Positions 16,620-24,248 of a stretch of DNA of 36,088 bases are shown in pieces. The notes under the pieces were generated by a model. It saw only the letters and a list, made by a program, of their open reading frames with translations, searched no databases and was not told the DNA's origin. Both the position numbers and the translations under genes were made by a program. The DNA is from an uncultured Bacteroidales bacterium (GTDB lineage: Bacteria; Bacteroidota; Bacteroidia; Bacteroidales; UBA932). Position 1 is the stretch's first letter. The number at the start of each line of letters is the position of its first letter. The stretch lies in NCBI GenBank assembly GCA_900546395.1, contig URDD01000020.1, forward strand, positions 1-36,088, given 5' to 3'.

Positions 16620-17750
16620 ATGGAGAATAAGCCTTTTATATTCGGAGTTGCGACATCCGGCGATAATTTTACCGACCGTGAGCAGGAAACAAAGCGATTG
16701 TTATTGAATTTTCGCAATGGAGTCAACACCATACTGATTTCACCACGCCGTTGGGGAAAGACTTCTCTTGTCCGGAAAGTATGCTGTTTGGCTCAATCCG
16801 ACAGGCTGAAAGTTGTATATCTTGATATTTTTTCATGTCGTAGTGATAAGGATTTTTATGATATGTTTGCTTCAGCTGTACTTAAGCAGACATCTTCGAA
16901 ATTTGAAGAGTGGTTTGAAAACGCCAAATTATTTCTGTCACGGATCAGTCCTAAAATCACAGTAGGTACAGATCCTATGACTGATTTCTCAATATCCCTG
17001 GATATTAATCCAATGGGCGAAGATGTAGATGAGATTTTACAGCTTCCGGAAAAAATAGCGCAGAAAAAAGGTTGCAACATTGTTGTATGTATTGATGAAT
17101 TTCAGCAAATTGCAGAGTTCAAGGACTCTAAATCATTTCAGAAGCGATTGCGCACAGTGTGGCAGCTTCAAAAGTCGGTATCTTATTGCTTGTTTGGCAG
17201 CAAGAAGCATTTGATGAATGAACTTTTTGAGAAAAAAAGTCTTCCGTTTTACAAATTCGGTGACGCTATTTATCTGTCAAAAATCGCGACATCGGATTGG
17301 GTAGATTATATATGCGGTCGTTTTGAATCAACGGGCAAGCAAATCTCAAGAAAGCTGGCCGAAAGGATATGTCAAACAGTAGATAACCATTCGTCTTATG
17401 TGCAGCAGTTGGCATGGCTTGTCTGGATTCATACAGAAGGAACTGCTACCGAACAAGATTTTGAGGCAGCATACCAGGATATTATCGATCAGAATACTCC
17501 ATTGTTTGAAAAGCAGACAGAGAGCCTTACCACTTACCAGATGAATTTCTTACGGGCTGTCATAGAAGGTGTACATAGTGAGTTTACGACACAAGGGGTT
17601 TTGCAAAAATACCAGCTCAGTTCATCTGCAAATGTAAGCATCGTGAAGAGAGCATTAGTAAAAAAGGAACTCATAGAGATTGAGAAACGCCAGATTGTCA
17701 TTTCCGATCCGGTAATGAAAGTGTGGCTTAAAAAAGAGTTGGGATTATAG
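16620..17750 (+). CDS. AAA+ ATPase of the archaeal-ATPase type with C-terminal winged helix
   Basis: The protein has 376 residues from the ATG at 16620. FTDRE (17-21) precedes Walker A, SPRRWGKTSL (41-50); Walker B is VVCIDEFQQI (155-164), followed by a sensor-like YCLFGSKKHLM around 189-199. Residues about 290-376 look like a winged helix (LTTYQMNFLRAVIEG...YQLSSSANVSIVKRAL...). These ATPases resemble STAND/AAA NTPases of unknown role that are common in Bacteroidales as variable, multi-copy genes. It is intact while all neighbours on both sides are decayed. Its last 54 coding bases before the final codons recur at 9786-9839. An in-frame TTG at 16611 is less likely. Confidence 0.88.
   Translation: MENKPFIFGVATSGDNFTDREQETKRLLLNFRNGVNTILISPRRWGKTSLVRKVCCLAQSDRLKVVYLDIFSCRSDKDFYDMFASAVLKQTSSKFEEWFENAKLFLSRISPKITVGTDPMTDFSISLDINPMGEDVDEILQLPEKIAQKKGCNIVVCIDEFQQIAEFKDSKSFQKRLRTVWQLQKSVSYCLFGSKKHLMNELFEKKSLPFYKFGDAIYLSKIATSDWVDYICGRFESTGKQISRKLAERICQTVDNHSSYVQQLAWLVWIHTEGTATEQDFEAAYQDIIDQNTPLFEKQTESLTTYQMNFLRAVIEGVHSEFTTQGVLQKYQLSSSANVSIVKRALVKKELIEIEKRQIVISDPVMKVWLKKELGL
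17689..17742 (+). repeat. 54-base direct repeat, copy inside the ATPase gene
   Basis: This is the second copy of the repeat at 9786-9839, inside the 3' end of the intact ATPase gene. The two copies are identical over all 54 bases and bracket the lipoprotein operon, the pseudogenes and the ATPase itself. Confidence 0.9.
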
Positions 17751-17778
17751 TTCATATAATGATAGACTTGTAAATTTT

Positions 17779-17995
17779 CTATAAATACAGGTTCTTCAGC
17801 AAGAAATCTTTGTGAGGAGAGTCTGATTTGTCTATTCTGGACTTCAGCCGGGATTTTCGTTTGTATATGTCGCTTATCTCATCGATTTTCATCAGGACGC
17901 ACATTGCGGCAGGAGAGAAACCGGCATACCAGTAGCACATCAGTTTGATGTCTTCAAGCAGCTTCTCAGAAAGAAGTGACGCTTTTGCTAAAAAT
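17779..17995 (-). pseudogene. C-terminal remnant of a TPR regulator
   Basis: On the minus strand an open frame without a start encodes CYWYAGFSPAAMCVLMKIDE, then YKRKSRLKSRI and SDSPHKDFLLKNL before a TAG (17779-17781). This is the C-terminal helix-turn-helix-like end of Bacteroidales TPR regulators (the GFS...I..Y.RKSRLK...SDSPHK pattern is characteristic, from memory). The N-terminal two thirds are missing. Its position upstream, on the minus strand, of the N-terminal remnant at 16153-16545 means the two pieces are not one interrupted gene but parts of two, or a rearranged one. Confidence 0.6.
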
Positions 17996-18014
17996 TTTAA
18001 AATGAGTATATTTG
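17984..18014 (+). promoter_or_regulatory. consensus promoter of the 18065 gene
   Basis: TTTG (17984-17987), exactly 19 bases, then TATATTTG (18007-18014): a full match to the Bacteroidota pattern. The start would be near 18021. It overlaps the edge of the decayed TPR fragment, so the core genome resumes here. Confidence 0.8.
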
Positions 18015-18064
18015 CTGATTATTGCTACTTGTAAAGAATAGGTAAATGAAATACCCATTTGGAT

Positions 18065-18559
18065 ATGAATAGAAAATTTATATTTCTGCTTTTAGGTATT
18101 TGCCTGTCAGCCACTTCTTTTGCCCAGGAGGAGAAAAAGGAGGAAGAGAAGAAGCAGACTGTAACAGTGAGTGTCGGCAGCTCTATATCCTCCTCTTCGC
18201 CTGACCCTCTTCCGGACTGGATTGGAAAAGTGACTTCTGCAATAAAAGGCGAAACCACGCTTGACGACGGAATGCGTTTCGGGCGTCTCGGAGATTATAT
18301 GCTTGACAAGTTTACCGGTGATGTATATTTCTTTGACACAGGTGTCGGAAAACGCCCTGAAAGGATTCTTATTGAGAGGGAACAGTCTGAGGATGAGGAA
18401 ATTATACTTCCTGGTACTGTGAATTACATGCTTTTTATCTGGCAAAACCGTCCATGCCTTATGAATATACGCTCAGGAGATGTATGGTATATGAAAAACC
18501 CAGGGAACAAGAAAGTAAAACTGCTCTATGTTCCTGTCGAAAGAGGTAAAAAAGACTGA
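18065..18559 (+). CDS. small secreted protein of unknown function
   Basis: The product has 164 residues with a signal peptide cleaved after SATSFA, before QEE. A short charged linker EEKKEEEKKQ follows, then a Ser-rich stretch and a compact C-terminal domain (about 75-160) with YFFDTGVGKRPERILIERE and NYMLFIWQNRPCLMNIRSGDVWYM. I do not recognise a family. The ATG at 18065 is preferred to the TTG at 18059. The strong promoter just upstream and the 6-base gap to the TauE/SafE permease gene indicate a two-gene operon. Confidence 0.8.
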   Translation: MNRKFIFLLLGICLSATSFAQEEKKEEEKKQTVTVSVGSSISSSSPDPLPDWIGKVTSAIKGETTLDDGMRFGRLGDYMLDKFTGDVYFFDTGVGKRPERILIEREQSEDEEIILPGTVNYMLFIWQNRPCLMNIRSGDVWYMKNPGNKKVKLLYVPVERGKKD

Positions 18560-18565
18560 ATCTAA

Positions 18566-19288
18566 GTGACAGCTGTTTACATATTATTGCTCAGTCTCTG
18601 CGCAAGCTTCATACAGAGGACTATAGGCTTCGGGTTCGGCATATTCATAATGACTATGCTTCCCTTGCTTATGCCTTCCTATGGGGAAGCCACCGCATTG
18701 TCCGGCATGATGGCCATGACTACATCCCTGATTACATCTGTGAAAATGCGCAGATTCATAACCTGGAAAAGAATGCTTCCTATTCTGGCCGTATTTACGG
18801 TAGTTTCCACTTTATGCATTTTCTTCGTATCGAGAATGGAGGATCACCTGCTCAAGCGCATTATGGGGGCAGTCCTGATATTGACCAGCCTGTATTTTGC
18901 ATTTTTCAGCAAGAGAATCAAACTGAGGCCTACACTTCCTGTGCAGATAGGAACTGGTACGCTCAGTGGCGCGATGGGAGGCTTTTTCGGAATGCAAGGC
19001 CCCCCTGCAGTCCTGTATTTCATATCTTCCGAGCCGGACAAGGAACACTATATAGCCATGTGCCAGTGTTATTTCTTTATTGGCAATCTGCTTATGACAT
19101 TGGCACGGGGAGCCAACGGTTTTGTCACTGCTGCAGTTCTGACGGACTATCTGTATGGACTGGGAGGAGTCATAATAGGGACAATGATAGGGGACTATGT
19201 GTTCAAGTTCCTTTCAGGCAATCTGTTGCGTTATCTGGTTTATGTCTATATAGGAATCAGCGGTGCAGTAGCCCTGTTTACAGCCTGA
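18566..19288 (+). CDS. TauE/SafE-family permease
   Basis: This 240-residue membrane protein has two sets of hydrophobic helices in the TauE/SafE arrangement. The N-terminal motif FIQRTIGFGFGIF and the second-half motif GTLSGAMGGFFGMQGPPAVLYF are family hallmarks. Members export sulfite, sulfoacetate or related oxyanions, or import them; the substrate is not visible. The start is a GTG 6 bases after the preceding stop, with no ATG available before the first helix. The 3' end is 3 bases from the convergent YfcC gene. Confidence 0.87.
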   Translation: MTAVYILLLSLCASFIQRTIGFGFGIFIMTMLPLLMPSYGEATALSGMMAMTTSLITSVKMRRFITWKRMLPILAVFTVVSTLCIFFVSRMEDHLLKRIMGAVLILTSLYFAFFSKRIKLRPTLPVQIGTGTLSGAMGGFFGMQGPPAVLYFISSEPDKEHYIAMCQCYFFIGNLLMTLARGANGFVTAAVLTDYLYGLGGVIIGTMIGDYVFKFLSGNLLRYLVYVYIGISGAVALFTA

Positions 19289-19291
19289 TTT

Positions 19292-20884
19292 TTAGAACCC
19301 GTCAAATCCGAAAAATACTGTAGGCAACAGCAATATGAAACCCAGCACAATCAGTGCTGCTATAAGTTTCCAAGCCCATTTCACCCATTTCCCGTATGGA
19401 ATCCTTGCCATTCCCAATACTGCCATCAGTACACCCGAAGTCGGCGTGATCATATTTGTAAATCCGTCTCCGAACTGGAAGGCCAGCACTGTGGCCTGTC
19501 TGGACAGACCGATAAGGTCTGAGAACGGGGCCATTACAGGCATCGTTATGGCAGCTTTTGCAGTTGCTGAAGGGATGAACAGGTTTATGAAAGTCTGGAC
19601 TCCGTACATCAGGGCGAGGGAAGCGGTCTTTCCTGCTCCGTGAAGAGCAGATTCCATGGAATGAAGTATGGTGTCTATGATTTTTCCGTCCTGGAGTATT
19701 ATGATAATGCCTGAGGCAAGTCCGACTATGAATGCTGCGGAGAAAATATCTTTGGCTCCGGCAAGAAATTCATTTGCTATTTTATTTGCCCCGGCTCCTG
19801 AAGCAATACCGCTTAAAACAGCCAGAGCCAGAAACAGGGCGCTGATTTCCGGAATATACCATTTGAAGCAAAGCGCTCCGATGACCAGATATATAATTGT
19901 GAATGCCAGGAGGTTGACAATGAAATAATGTACTGATTTGCGTAGGGAGACTACGGACAGTACACCAAACAGTATGCAAGTTGAGGGCAGCAGCCAGGGT
20001 GCACGGAAACTTCCGTCACCGATATTTACAGAGCAGTCTTTGCCGTAAAATACAGTAAAGAGAGTTATTGCTGTCATTGCCAGAACGAAAGAGACTTTTG
20101 ATCCTGTGTTGCTGTATGGAACAATGCTTTCAGTGTCTGCCGCCACTCTGTTTCTCCAGAATGAGTCCAGTTCGTACATCGGGCTTTTTTCCGGGGATTT
20201 TCGTATGCGAGATGCATACCACAGCAGTATGACTATTAGAAAAAGTGTCAGTACTGCCCAGCATACCAGTCTGTATCCCATACCGGAGAAAAGCGGCAGC
20301 TCTGCCATTTCCTGAGCAACTCCTATCGTAAATGGGTTAAGAAATGCCCCTGCAAAACCTACGTGCGCTCCGACATAGACCATGCCTACTCCTGTAATGG
20401 AGTCGTAACCCATTGATATTGCGAGCGGTATTGAAATGGCTACAAAGGCGATGCATTCTTCGCTCATTCCGAATATTCCTCCGAAAAGAGAAAACAGCAA
20501 CGTCATTGTTATAATAATGATGTTGTTTATTCCGATAGCACGGAACAAGCTGAACCGTTCAAGCTTCTGCATTTTCGCAAGGAATGCGGCTATTCCTGCA
20601 TCCATCGCTTTGGTGGAATTTACTATCCACAGAGCTCCACCTACCACCAGAATGAACAGTATAATGCCGGCCTGTTTTTCGAATCCGCGGTACAGGGCAG
20701 AAAATACCTGCCATGTCTGCGGTACTGACTCTGTCATACGGTATGTCATCGTCCCGTCCGCACCTTTGACATATTCTCCTCCCGGAACGAACCAGGTGGC
20801 TGCTGCGCATAGCAGAATGGCTGCGAAAACGATAACGTATGTATTGGGAAATTCGAATTTTCGTTTCAGAAGTCCGGCACTCAT
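19292..20884 (-). CDS. YfcC-family inner-membrane carrier (DcuC-like)
   Basis: This is a 530-residue protein with about 12-13 hydrophobic helices. Hallmarks are WFVPGGEYVKGADGTMTYRMT after the first helix, GGALWIVNSTKAMDAGI, SLFGGIFGMSEECIAF, VGAHVGFAGAFLNPFTIGVAQEMAELPLFSG and, near the end, LFIPSATAKAAITMPVMAPFSDLIGLSRQ and GFTNMITPTSGVLMAVLGMA. These are the two pseudo-repeat loops of the YfcC/DcuC superfamily (basic amino acid antiporters, peptide or dicarboxylate carriers). Substrate unassigned. A -7 element TAAATTTG lies on the minus strand at 20912-20919 with a palindrome at the -33 position. Confidence 0.9.
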   Translation of the reverse strand: MSAGLLKRKFEFPNTYVIVFAAILLCAAATWFVPGGEYVKGADGTMTYRMTESVPQTWQVFSALYRGFEKQAGIILFILVVGGALWIVNSTKAMDAGIAAFLAKMQKLERFSLFRAIGINNIIIITMTLLFSLFGGIFGMSEECIAFVAISIPLAISMGYDSITGVGMVYVGAHVGFAGAFLNPFTIGVAQEMAELPLFSGMGYRLVCWAVLTLFLIVILLWYASRIRKSPEKSPMYELDSFWRNRVAADTESIVPYSNTGSKVSFVLAMTAITLFTVFYGKDCSVNIGDGSFRAPWLLPSTCILFGVLSVVSLRKSVHYFIVNLLAFTIIYLVIGALCFKWYIPEISALFLALAVLSGIASGAGANKIANEFLAGAKDIFSAAFIVGLASGIIIILQDGKIIDTILHSMESALHGAGKTASLALMYGVQTFINLFIPSATAKAAITMPVMAPFSDLIGLSRQATVLAFQFGDGFTNMITPTSGVLMAVLGMARIPYGKWVKWAWKLIAALIVLGFILLLPTVFFGFDGF

Positions 20885-20911
20885 CAGTCAATAGGGTTTT
20901 GTATGAAATTA

Positions 20912-20951
20912 CAAATTTAGGAAACAGTTTTTGTTTTCCATGAAGTCATGG
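20912..20951 (-). promoter_or_regulatory. promoter and palindrome of the YfcC gene
   Basis: On the minus strand TAAATTTG (20912-20919) is the -7 box. The palindrome CCATGA-AG-TCATGG (20938-20951) covers the place where a -33 box would sit, and no TTTG is found there. The layout fits an activator or repressor binding site. Confidence 0.5.
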
Positions 20952-21072
20952 ATGTTTTTCTCTTTTTATAGTATCGGACGGAGACAGCATGCCAATTGCC
21001 ATAAATAACCGCTTCGGACATATTGAACATTATATCAGTCTTTTTGATTATATGATTTTAATGCCAACTCTA

Positions 21073-21080
21073 TATTTTTG
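21073..21080 (+). promoter_or_regulatory. -7 element of the FabH-like gene
   Basis: TATTTTTG matches TAnnTTTG. The nearest TTTG (21043-21046) is 26 bases upstream, too far for an ideal -33. A start near 21087 leaves a 15-base leader before the ATG at 21102. Confidence 0.4.
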
Positions 21081-21101
21081 CGCGTCATAAAAATTGTACT
21101 T

Positions 21102-22088
21102 ATGGGAGCGGTTATAAATTCAATAGGAATATATATTCCGGAATTGAAGGTCGGTAATAAATTTTTTGAGACATTGCTGGATACCTCTGATGAATGGATA
21201 AAGTGCAGAACAGGGATAGAACATCGATATTTCGCAGGTGAGAAAGAATATACCAGTGATATGTGCATAAAAGCAGCGCAGGATTTATTAGTAAGGTATG
21301 GCAAAAACCTTGAAGACGTGGATTTCATAATAGTCTCTACAATGACTCCTGATCAGGTCGTGCCAAATGTTGCGAGTCGTGTTCAGAGTGCCTTGGGAAT
21401 TAGGAGTGCAGGGGTTGTAGATATATCCAGTGCATGTTCCGGCTTTTGTTATGCTGTAATTCTGGCACAAGGACTGATCTCATCAGGACTTTGCCGCAAA
21501 GTGCTTGTTTTTGGTGCAGATACTATGTCCAGGGTTTTGGATTTTACGGACAGGAACAGCTGTATTCTGTTTGGAGACGGCGCCGGAGCCGTACTTGTGG
21601 AAGAATCGGATAACAATGGACTTTGGCATGGAGTATATGGAACGGACGGTACTTTGGGTGACAATATTTATATTACAGACAAGCCTAAAAGTATAAGTGG
21701 CAAGGATGTGGTGCCTGACGGATATTTTCACCAAAACGGCCATAATGTCTATAAATGGGCATTGCAAGTCCTTTCAGAATAATTGGTGGCACTTCCAGCC
21801 AAAAACGGACTGGAAGTTGATGAAATAGACTGTTTCATACCTCACAGCGCCAATATGAGAATACTCGAGTCTGCTTTCAAGACAAATCAGATTCCTATGG
21901 ACAAGTGTGCTGAAAGTCTGACGAAATATGCAAATACATCTTCAGCCAGTATTCCACTGGCCTGGGACAGGGCTCTTAAAGAGGGGAAAATCAGCAAAGG
22001 AGATATTCTGGCTCTGTTCGGTTTCGGTGGCGGGCTGACTTACTCCGGAATATGTCTGAGAAATGATATTTTAGAAGAAAGGTCATAA
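21102..22088 (+). pseudogene. fabH: beta-ketoacyl-ACP synthase III-like gene with one in-frame stop
   Basis: Read through, this is a 328-codon FabH-like enzyme that would condense an acyl-CoA with malonyl-ACP. The N-terminal part, MGAVINSIGIYIPELKV to VYKWALQVLSE, ends at a TAA at codon 227 (21780-21782). The same frame continues at once with LVALPAKNGLEVDEIDCFIPHSANMRI to the stop at 22086-22088. The catalytic triad is complete across the two parts: Cys112 (SSACSGF), His248 (IPHSAN) and Asn278 (KYANTS). The spacing around the stop equals that of intact FabH proteins, so one residue was replaced and no other lesion is visible. A second start at the TTG at 21783 could give a 101-residue piece. 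Recent pseudogene, assembly error or readthrough. Confidence 0.8.
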
Positions 22089-22190
22089 GATTTCAAGGAT
22101 CTGTAGGTTTTGATTGACTTTTGTCATTTTATGGAGCTGTTTGAATGAACGGCTATAAGTACTTTTTCCCTTTCGTGGTTAATCCACTCC

Positions 22191-22229
22191 GGGCTGGCTT
22201 GAAACAAAATGTTTTAGTCAGCCCTTTTT
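22191..22229 (+). terminator. strong terminator after the FabH-like gene
   Basis: GGGCTG (22191-22196) pairs with CAGCCC (22219-22224); an inner helix AAACA/TGTTT closes a tight AAA loop, and five Ts follow. It is a textbook intrinsic terminator. Its T-run is also the TTTG of the next promoter. Confidence 0.85.
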
Positions 22230-22260
22230 GTGATTGAATCAGAATAAAATATTACATTTG
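22227..22260 (+). promoter_or_regulatory. promoter of the alcohol dehydrogenase gene
   Basis: TTTG (22227-22230), 22 bases, then TACATTTG (22253-22260). A start near 22267 leaves only 10 bases before an ATG at 22277 but 37 before the ATG at 22304, favouring the latter. Confidence 0.5.
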
Positions 22261-22303
22261 TCCGCTAATCCGGAAGATGGATTGTACGGGAAAATTAAAA
22301 TTT

Positions 22304-23350
22304 ATGCTTGCATACAGTTATATAGGTAAAGGGGATTTCCGGATGCTGGAAAAGCCGGTGTCGGAAATAGTTTCGGAAAGGGACGCAATTGTAAGGGTTA
22401 CACTTGGCAGTATATGCTCAAGTGACATTCATATCAAGCACGGGAGCGTGCCGAGGGCGGTGCCTGGAATAACTGTCGGTCACGAGATGGTAGGTGTGGT
22501 GGAAAAGGTGGGACGTGCAGTGAAGGCAGTAAAGCCGGGAGACCGTGTTACGGTCAATGTGGAAACATATTGCGGAGAGTGTTTTTTCTGCAGGAAAGGT
22601 TATGTGAACAACTGTACCGATCCGGACGGCGGATGGGCGCTGGGGTGCAGAATCGATGGTGGACAGGCTGAATATGTTCGCGTGCCTTATGCTGATCAGG
22701 GGCTCTGCCGTATTCCGGATGGCGTAACTGATGAGCAGGCATTGTTTACAGGAGATATTCTCGCTACCGGATATTGGGCTGCACGAATTTCAGAGATTAC
22801 TGAAGAAGACACTGTACTTCTTATAGGAGCCGGACCTACAGGTCTTTGCACTTTGCAGTGTGTCCGTCTGAAACACCCTCGCCGCATAATAGTTTGTGAG
22901 AAATCGCAGGAAAGGAGAGATTTTGTAAGGAAACATTATCCTGAAGTGCTTATGTGTGAGCCGGATGGTTGTATCTCATTCGTTCAGGAGAACAGCAGTC
23001 ACGGAGGTGCGGATGTCGTAATCGAACTCGCAGGAAGCGACAGCACTTTCCAGCTTGCCTGGCAGTGTGCCAGGCCCAATGCGACTGTAACTGTCGTAGC
23101 CTTGTATGACAGTCCTCAGGTATTGCCGCTTCCTGATATGTATGGAAAGAACCTCACTTTCAAGACGGGAGGAGTAGATGGGTGTGACTGTGCAGAGATT
23201 CTGAAACTTATCGGGGCAGGTAAAATAGATACGACTCCGCTTATTACACACCGTTTTCCTCTTGACCGCATAGAAGAGGCATACAGACTGTTTGAGAACA
23301 GGGAAGACGGGGTCATAAAAGTAGCAGTAACTCCACGGGAAGTCAAGTAA
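22304..23350 (+). CDS. zinc-dependent medium-chain alcohol dehydrogenase
   Basis: This 348-residue cytosolic oxidoreductase uses NAD(P) and zinc. Catalytic-zinc residues are in SICSSDIH (Cys) and TVGHEMVG (His-Glu). The structural-zinc cysteines are C-x2-C-x2-C-x7-C in YCGECFFCRKGYVNNC. The Rossmann motif is LIGAGPTGLC around residue 165-174. The substrate is unknown; sorbitol/threonine-type dehydrogenases share this pattern. The frame is open from an ATG at 22277, but that start is almost on top of the predicted transcript start and adds nine atypical residues (MDCTGKLKF). The N-terminus MLAYSYIGKGDF is typical of the family. Confidence 0.9.
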   Translation: MLAYSYIGKGDFRMLEKPVSEIVSERDAIVRVTLGSICSSDIHIKHGSVPRAVPGITVGHEMVGVVEKVGRAVKAVKPGDRVTVNVETYCGECFFCRKGYVNNCTDPDGGWALGCRIDGGQAEYVRVPYADQGLCRIPDGVTDEQALFTGDILATGYWAARISEITEEDTVLLIGAGPTGLCTLQCVRLKHPRRIIVCEKSQERRDFVRKHYPEVLMCEPDGCISFVQENSSHGGADVVIELAGSDSTFQLAWQCARPNATVTVVALYDSPQVLPLPDMYGKNLTFKTGGVDGCDCAEILKLIGAGKIDTTPLITHRFPLDRIEEAYRLFENREDGVIKVAVTPREVK

Positions 23351-23387
23351 TTTTCAAAAATAACTAACCAATTCATTTAATTAAATT

Positions 23388-24023
23388 ATGGCTATAAAGA
23401 TTTCTTTGTCCGAGACAGAGTCCAGACTGTTCTGCTGCAGCAAATGGTGGGGCGACCCGGATATGCCTGCAGATATGCCTTATCCGACAGCAACTACTGA
23501 GGACGGAGAAGAATATCCGCTTACTTTCATCTGTCAGATCGACTGTACCGACATTGCAGAGTTTGATCCTGACGGAGAACTCCCTCATGAGGGAATGCTT
23601 TATTTTTTCGCGGCACTGGATGAATATCTGGGGTTTGAGTCATCAGAGCATAACGGTGTGGGCCCGTGGCCGAAAGGCAGGGTCGTCGTAAAGCATACCG
23701 GACATATAAATCTCGAGACATTCGAGTCTTATATAATGGTAGATGATCAGGATGAACCGCTTGCCCTTCCTGCACTTAAAATGGAATTTTCCGACTGCGG
23801 GGACATTGACGGAGGCATAAGACTCCTTGGTCTGCCTTCGGACGGAGATGTCAGAAAGGCTTGTCCGTCTCTGGTGAATCTTCTCCAGATAGATTCGCTT
23901 GACAGCCATTTGTCAGACGATCTTCAGTTCAATGACGGAGGTGTATTCAATATACTTATAAGTCCTGAGCATATCAAGTCCGCCAGCTGGAAACGCGCAT
24001 CAGGATATTTGTCTTCTCTTTAA
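23388..24023 (+). CDS. DUF1963 (YwqG-like) protein
   Basis: This 211-residue protein is probably cytosolic (no signal peptide). It shows the DUF1963 pattern: WWGDPDMPADMPYP near residue 20, PLTFICQIDCTDIAEFDPDGELPHEGMLYFFAA around 45-80, KMEFSD and GGIRLLGLPSDGD, and the closing NDGGVFNILISPEHIKSASW. Family members are widespread and of unknown biochemical role; some occur with toxin or immunity loci, but nothing here points that way. A perfect bidirectional terminator follows. Confidence 0.85.
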   Translation: MAIKISLSETESRLFCCSKWWGDPDMPADMPYPTATTEDGEEYPLTFICQIDCTDIAEFDPDGELPHEGMLYFFAALDEYLGFESSEHNGVGPWPKGRVVVKHTGHINLETFESYIMVDDQDEPLALPALKMEFSDCGDIDGGIRLLGLPSDGDVRKACPSLVNLLQIDSLDSHLSDDLQFNDGGVFNILISPEHIKSASWKRASGYLSSL

Positions 24024-24064
24024 GCAAATAGATTGTAACAAGAGCTTTGTTAGCGCGGAATTTG

Positions 24065-24110
24065 CAGCATAAAACAGGTCTGCCGATAATGGCAGACCTG
24101 TTTTATGCTG
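24065..24110. terminator. perfect 20-bp hairpin, bidirectional terminator
   Basis: The left arm 24065-24084 and right arm 24091-24110 are perfectly complementary over 20 bases, with loop GATAAT. The base of the stem is AAAA/TTTT, so it can act as a terminator in either direction between the DUF1963 gene and the convergent lipoprotein gene. Confidence 0.85.
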
Positions 24111-24209
24111 ATTCTTCTTATCATATCATTGTTTGCTGCTTCCGGGGGAGTGTTTATCCGCAGAAGGCGGAAAAAACGCAAGATGTCAGGAGCGCAAAAA
24201 GGAAAGTGA
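24105..24209 (+). CDS. possible 34-residue single-span membrane peptide
   Basis: From an ATG inside the right arm of the terminator hairpin, a short frame encodes MLILLIISLFAASGGVFI then RRRRKKRKMSGAQKGK. The hydrophobic run followed by eight basic residues is the pattern of a single-span membrane peptide with a cytosolic tail. There is no good ribosome site, and the start is sequestered in the hairpin, so it may be chance. It occupies much of the 225-base gap between the two neighbouring genes. Confidence 0.2.
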   Translation: MLILLIISLFAASGGVFIRRRRKKRKMSGAQKGK

Positions 24210-24248
24210 CACACTTTAGCTGCTTATGGTAAAAGCCATACTCTGTCA

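Noticed and set aside
9786..17742. classical integrative element with attL/attR
   Set aside because: The 54-base direct repeat resembles attachment sites, but I see no integrase, excisionase, mobilisation or phage gene in between, and the repeat is part of a coding sequence. Kept as a finding without an element call.
16153..17995. one TPR regulator gene interrupted by insertion of the ATPase
   Set aside because: On the minus strand the C-terminal piece comes before the N-terminal piece, so a simple insertion cannot produce the arrangement.
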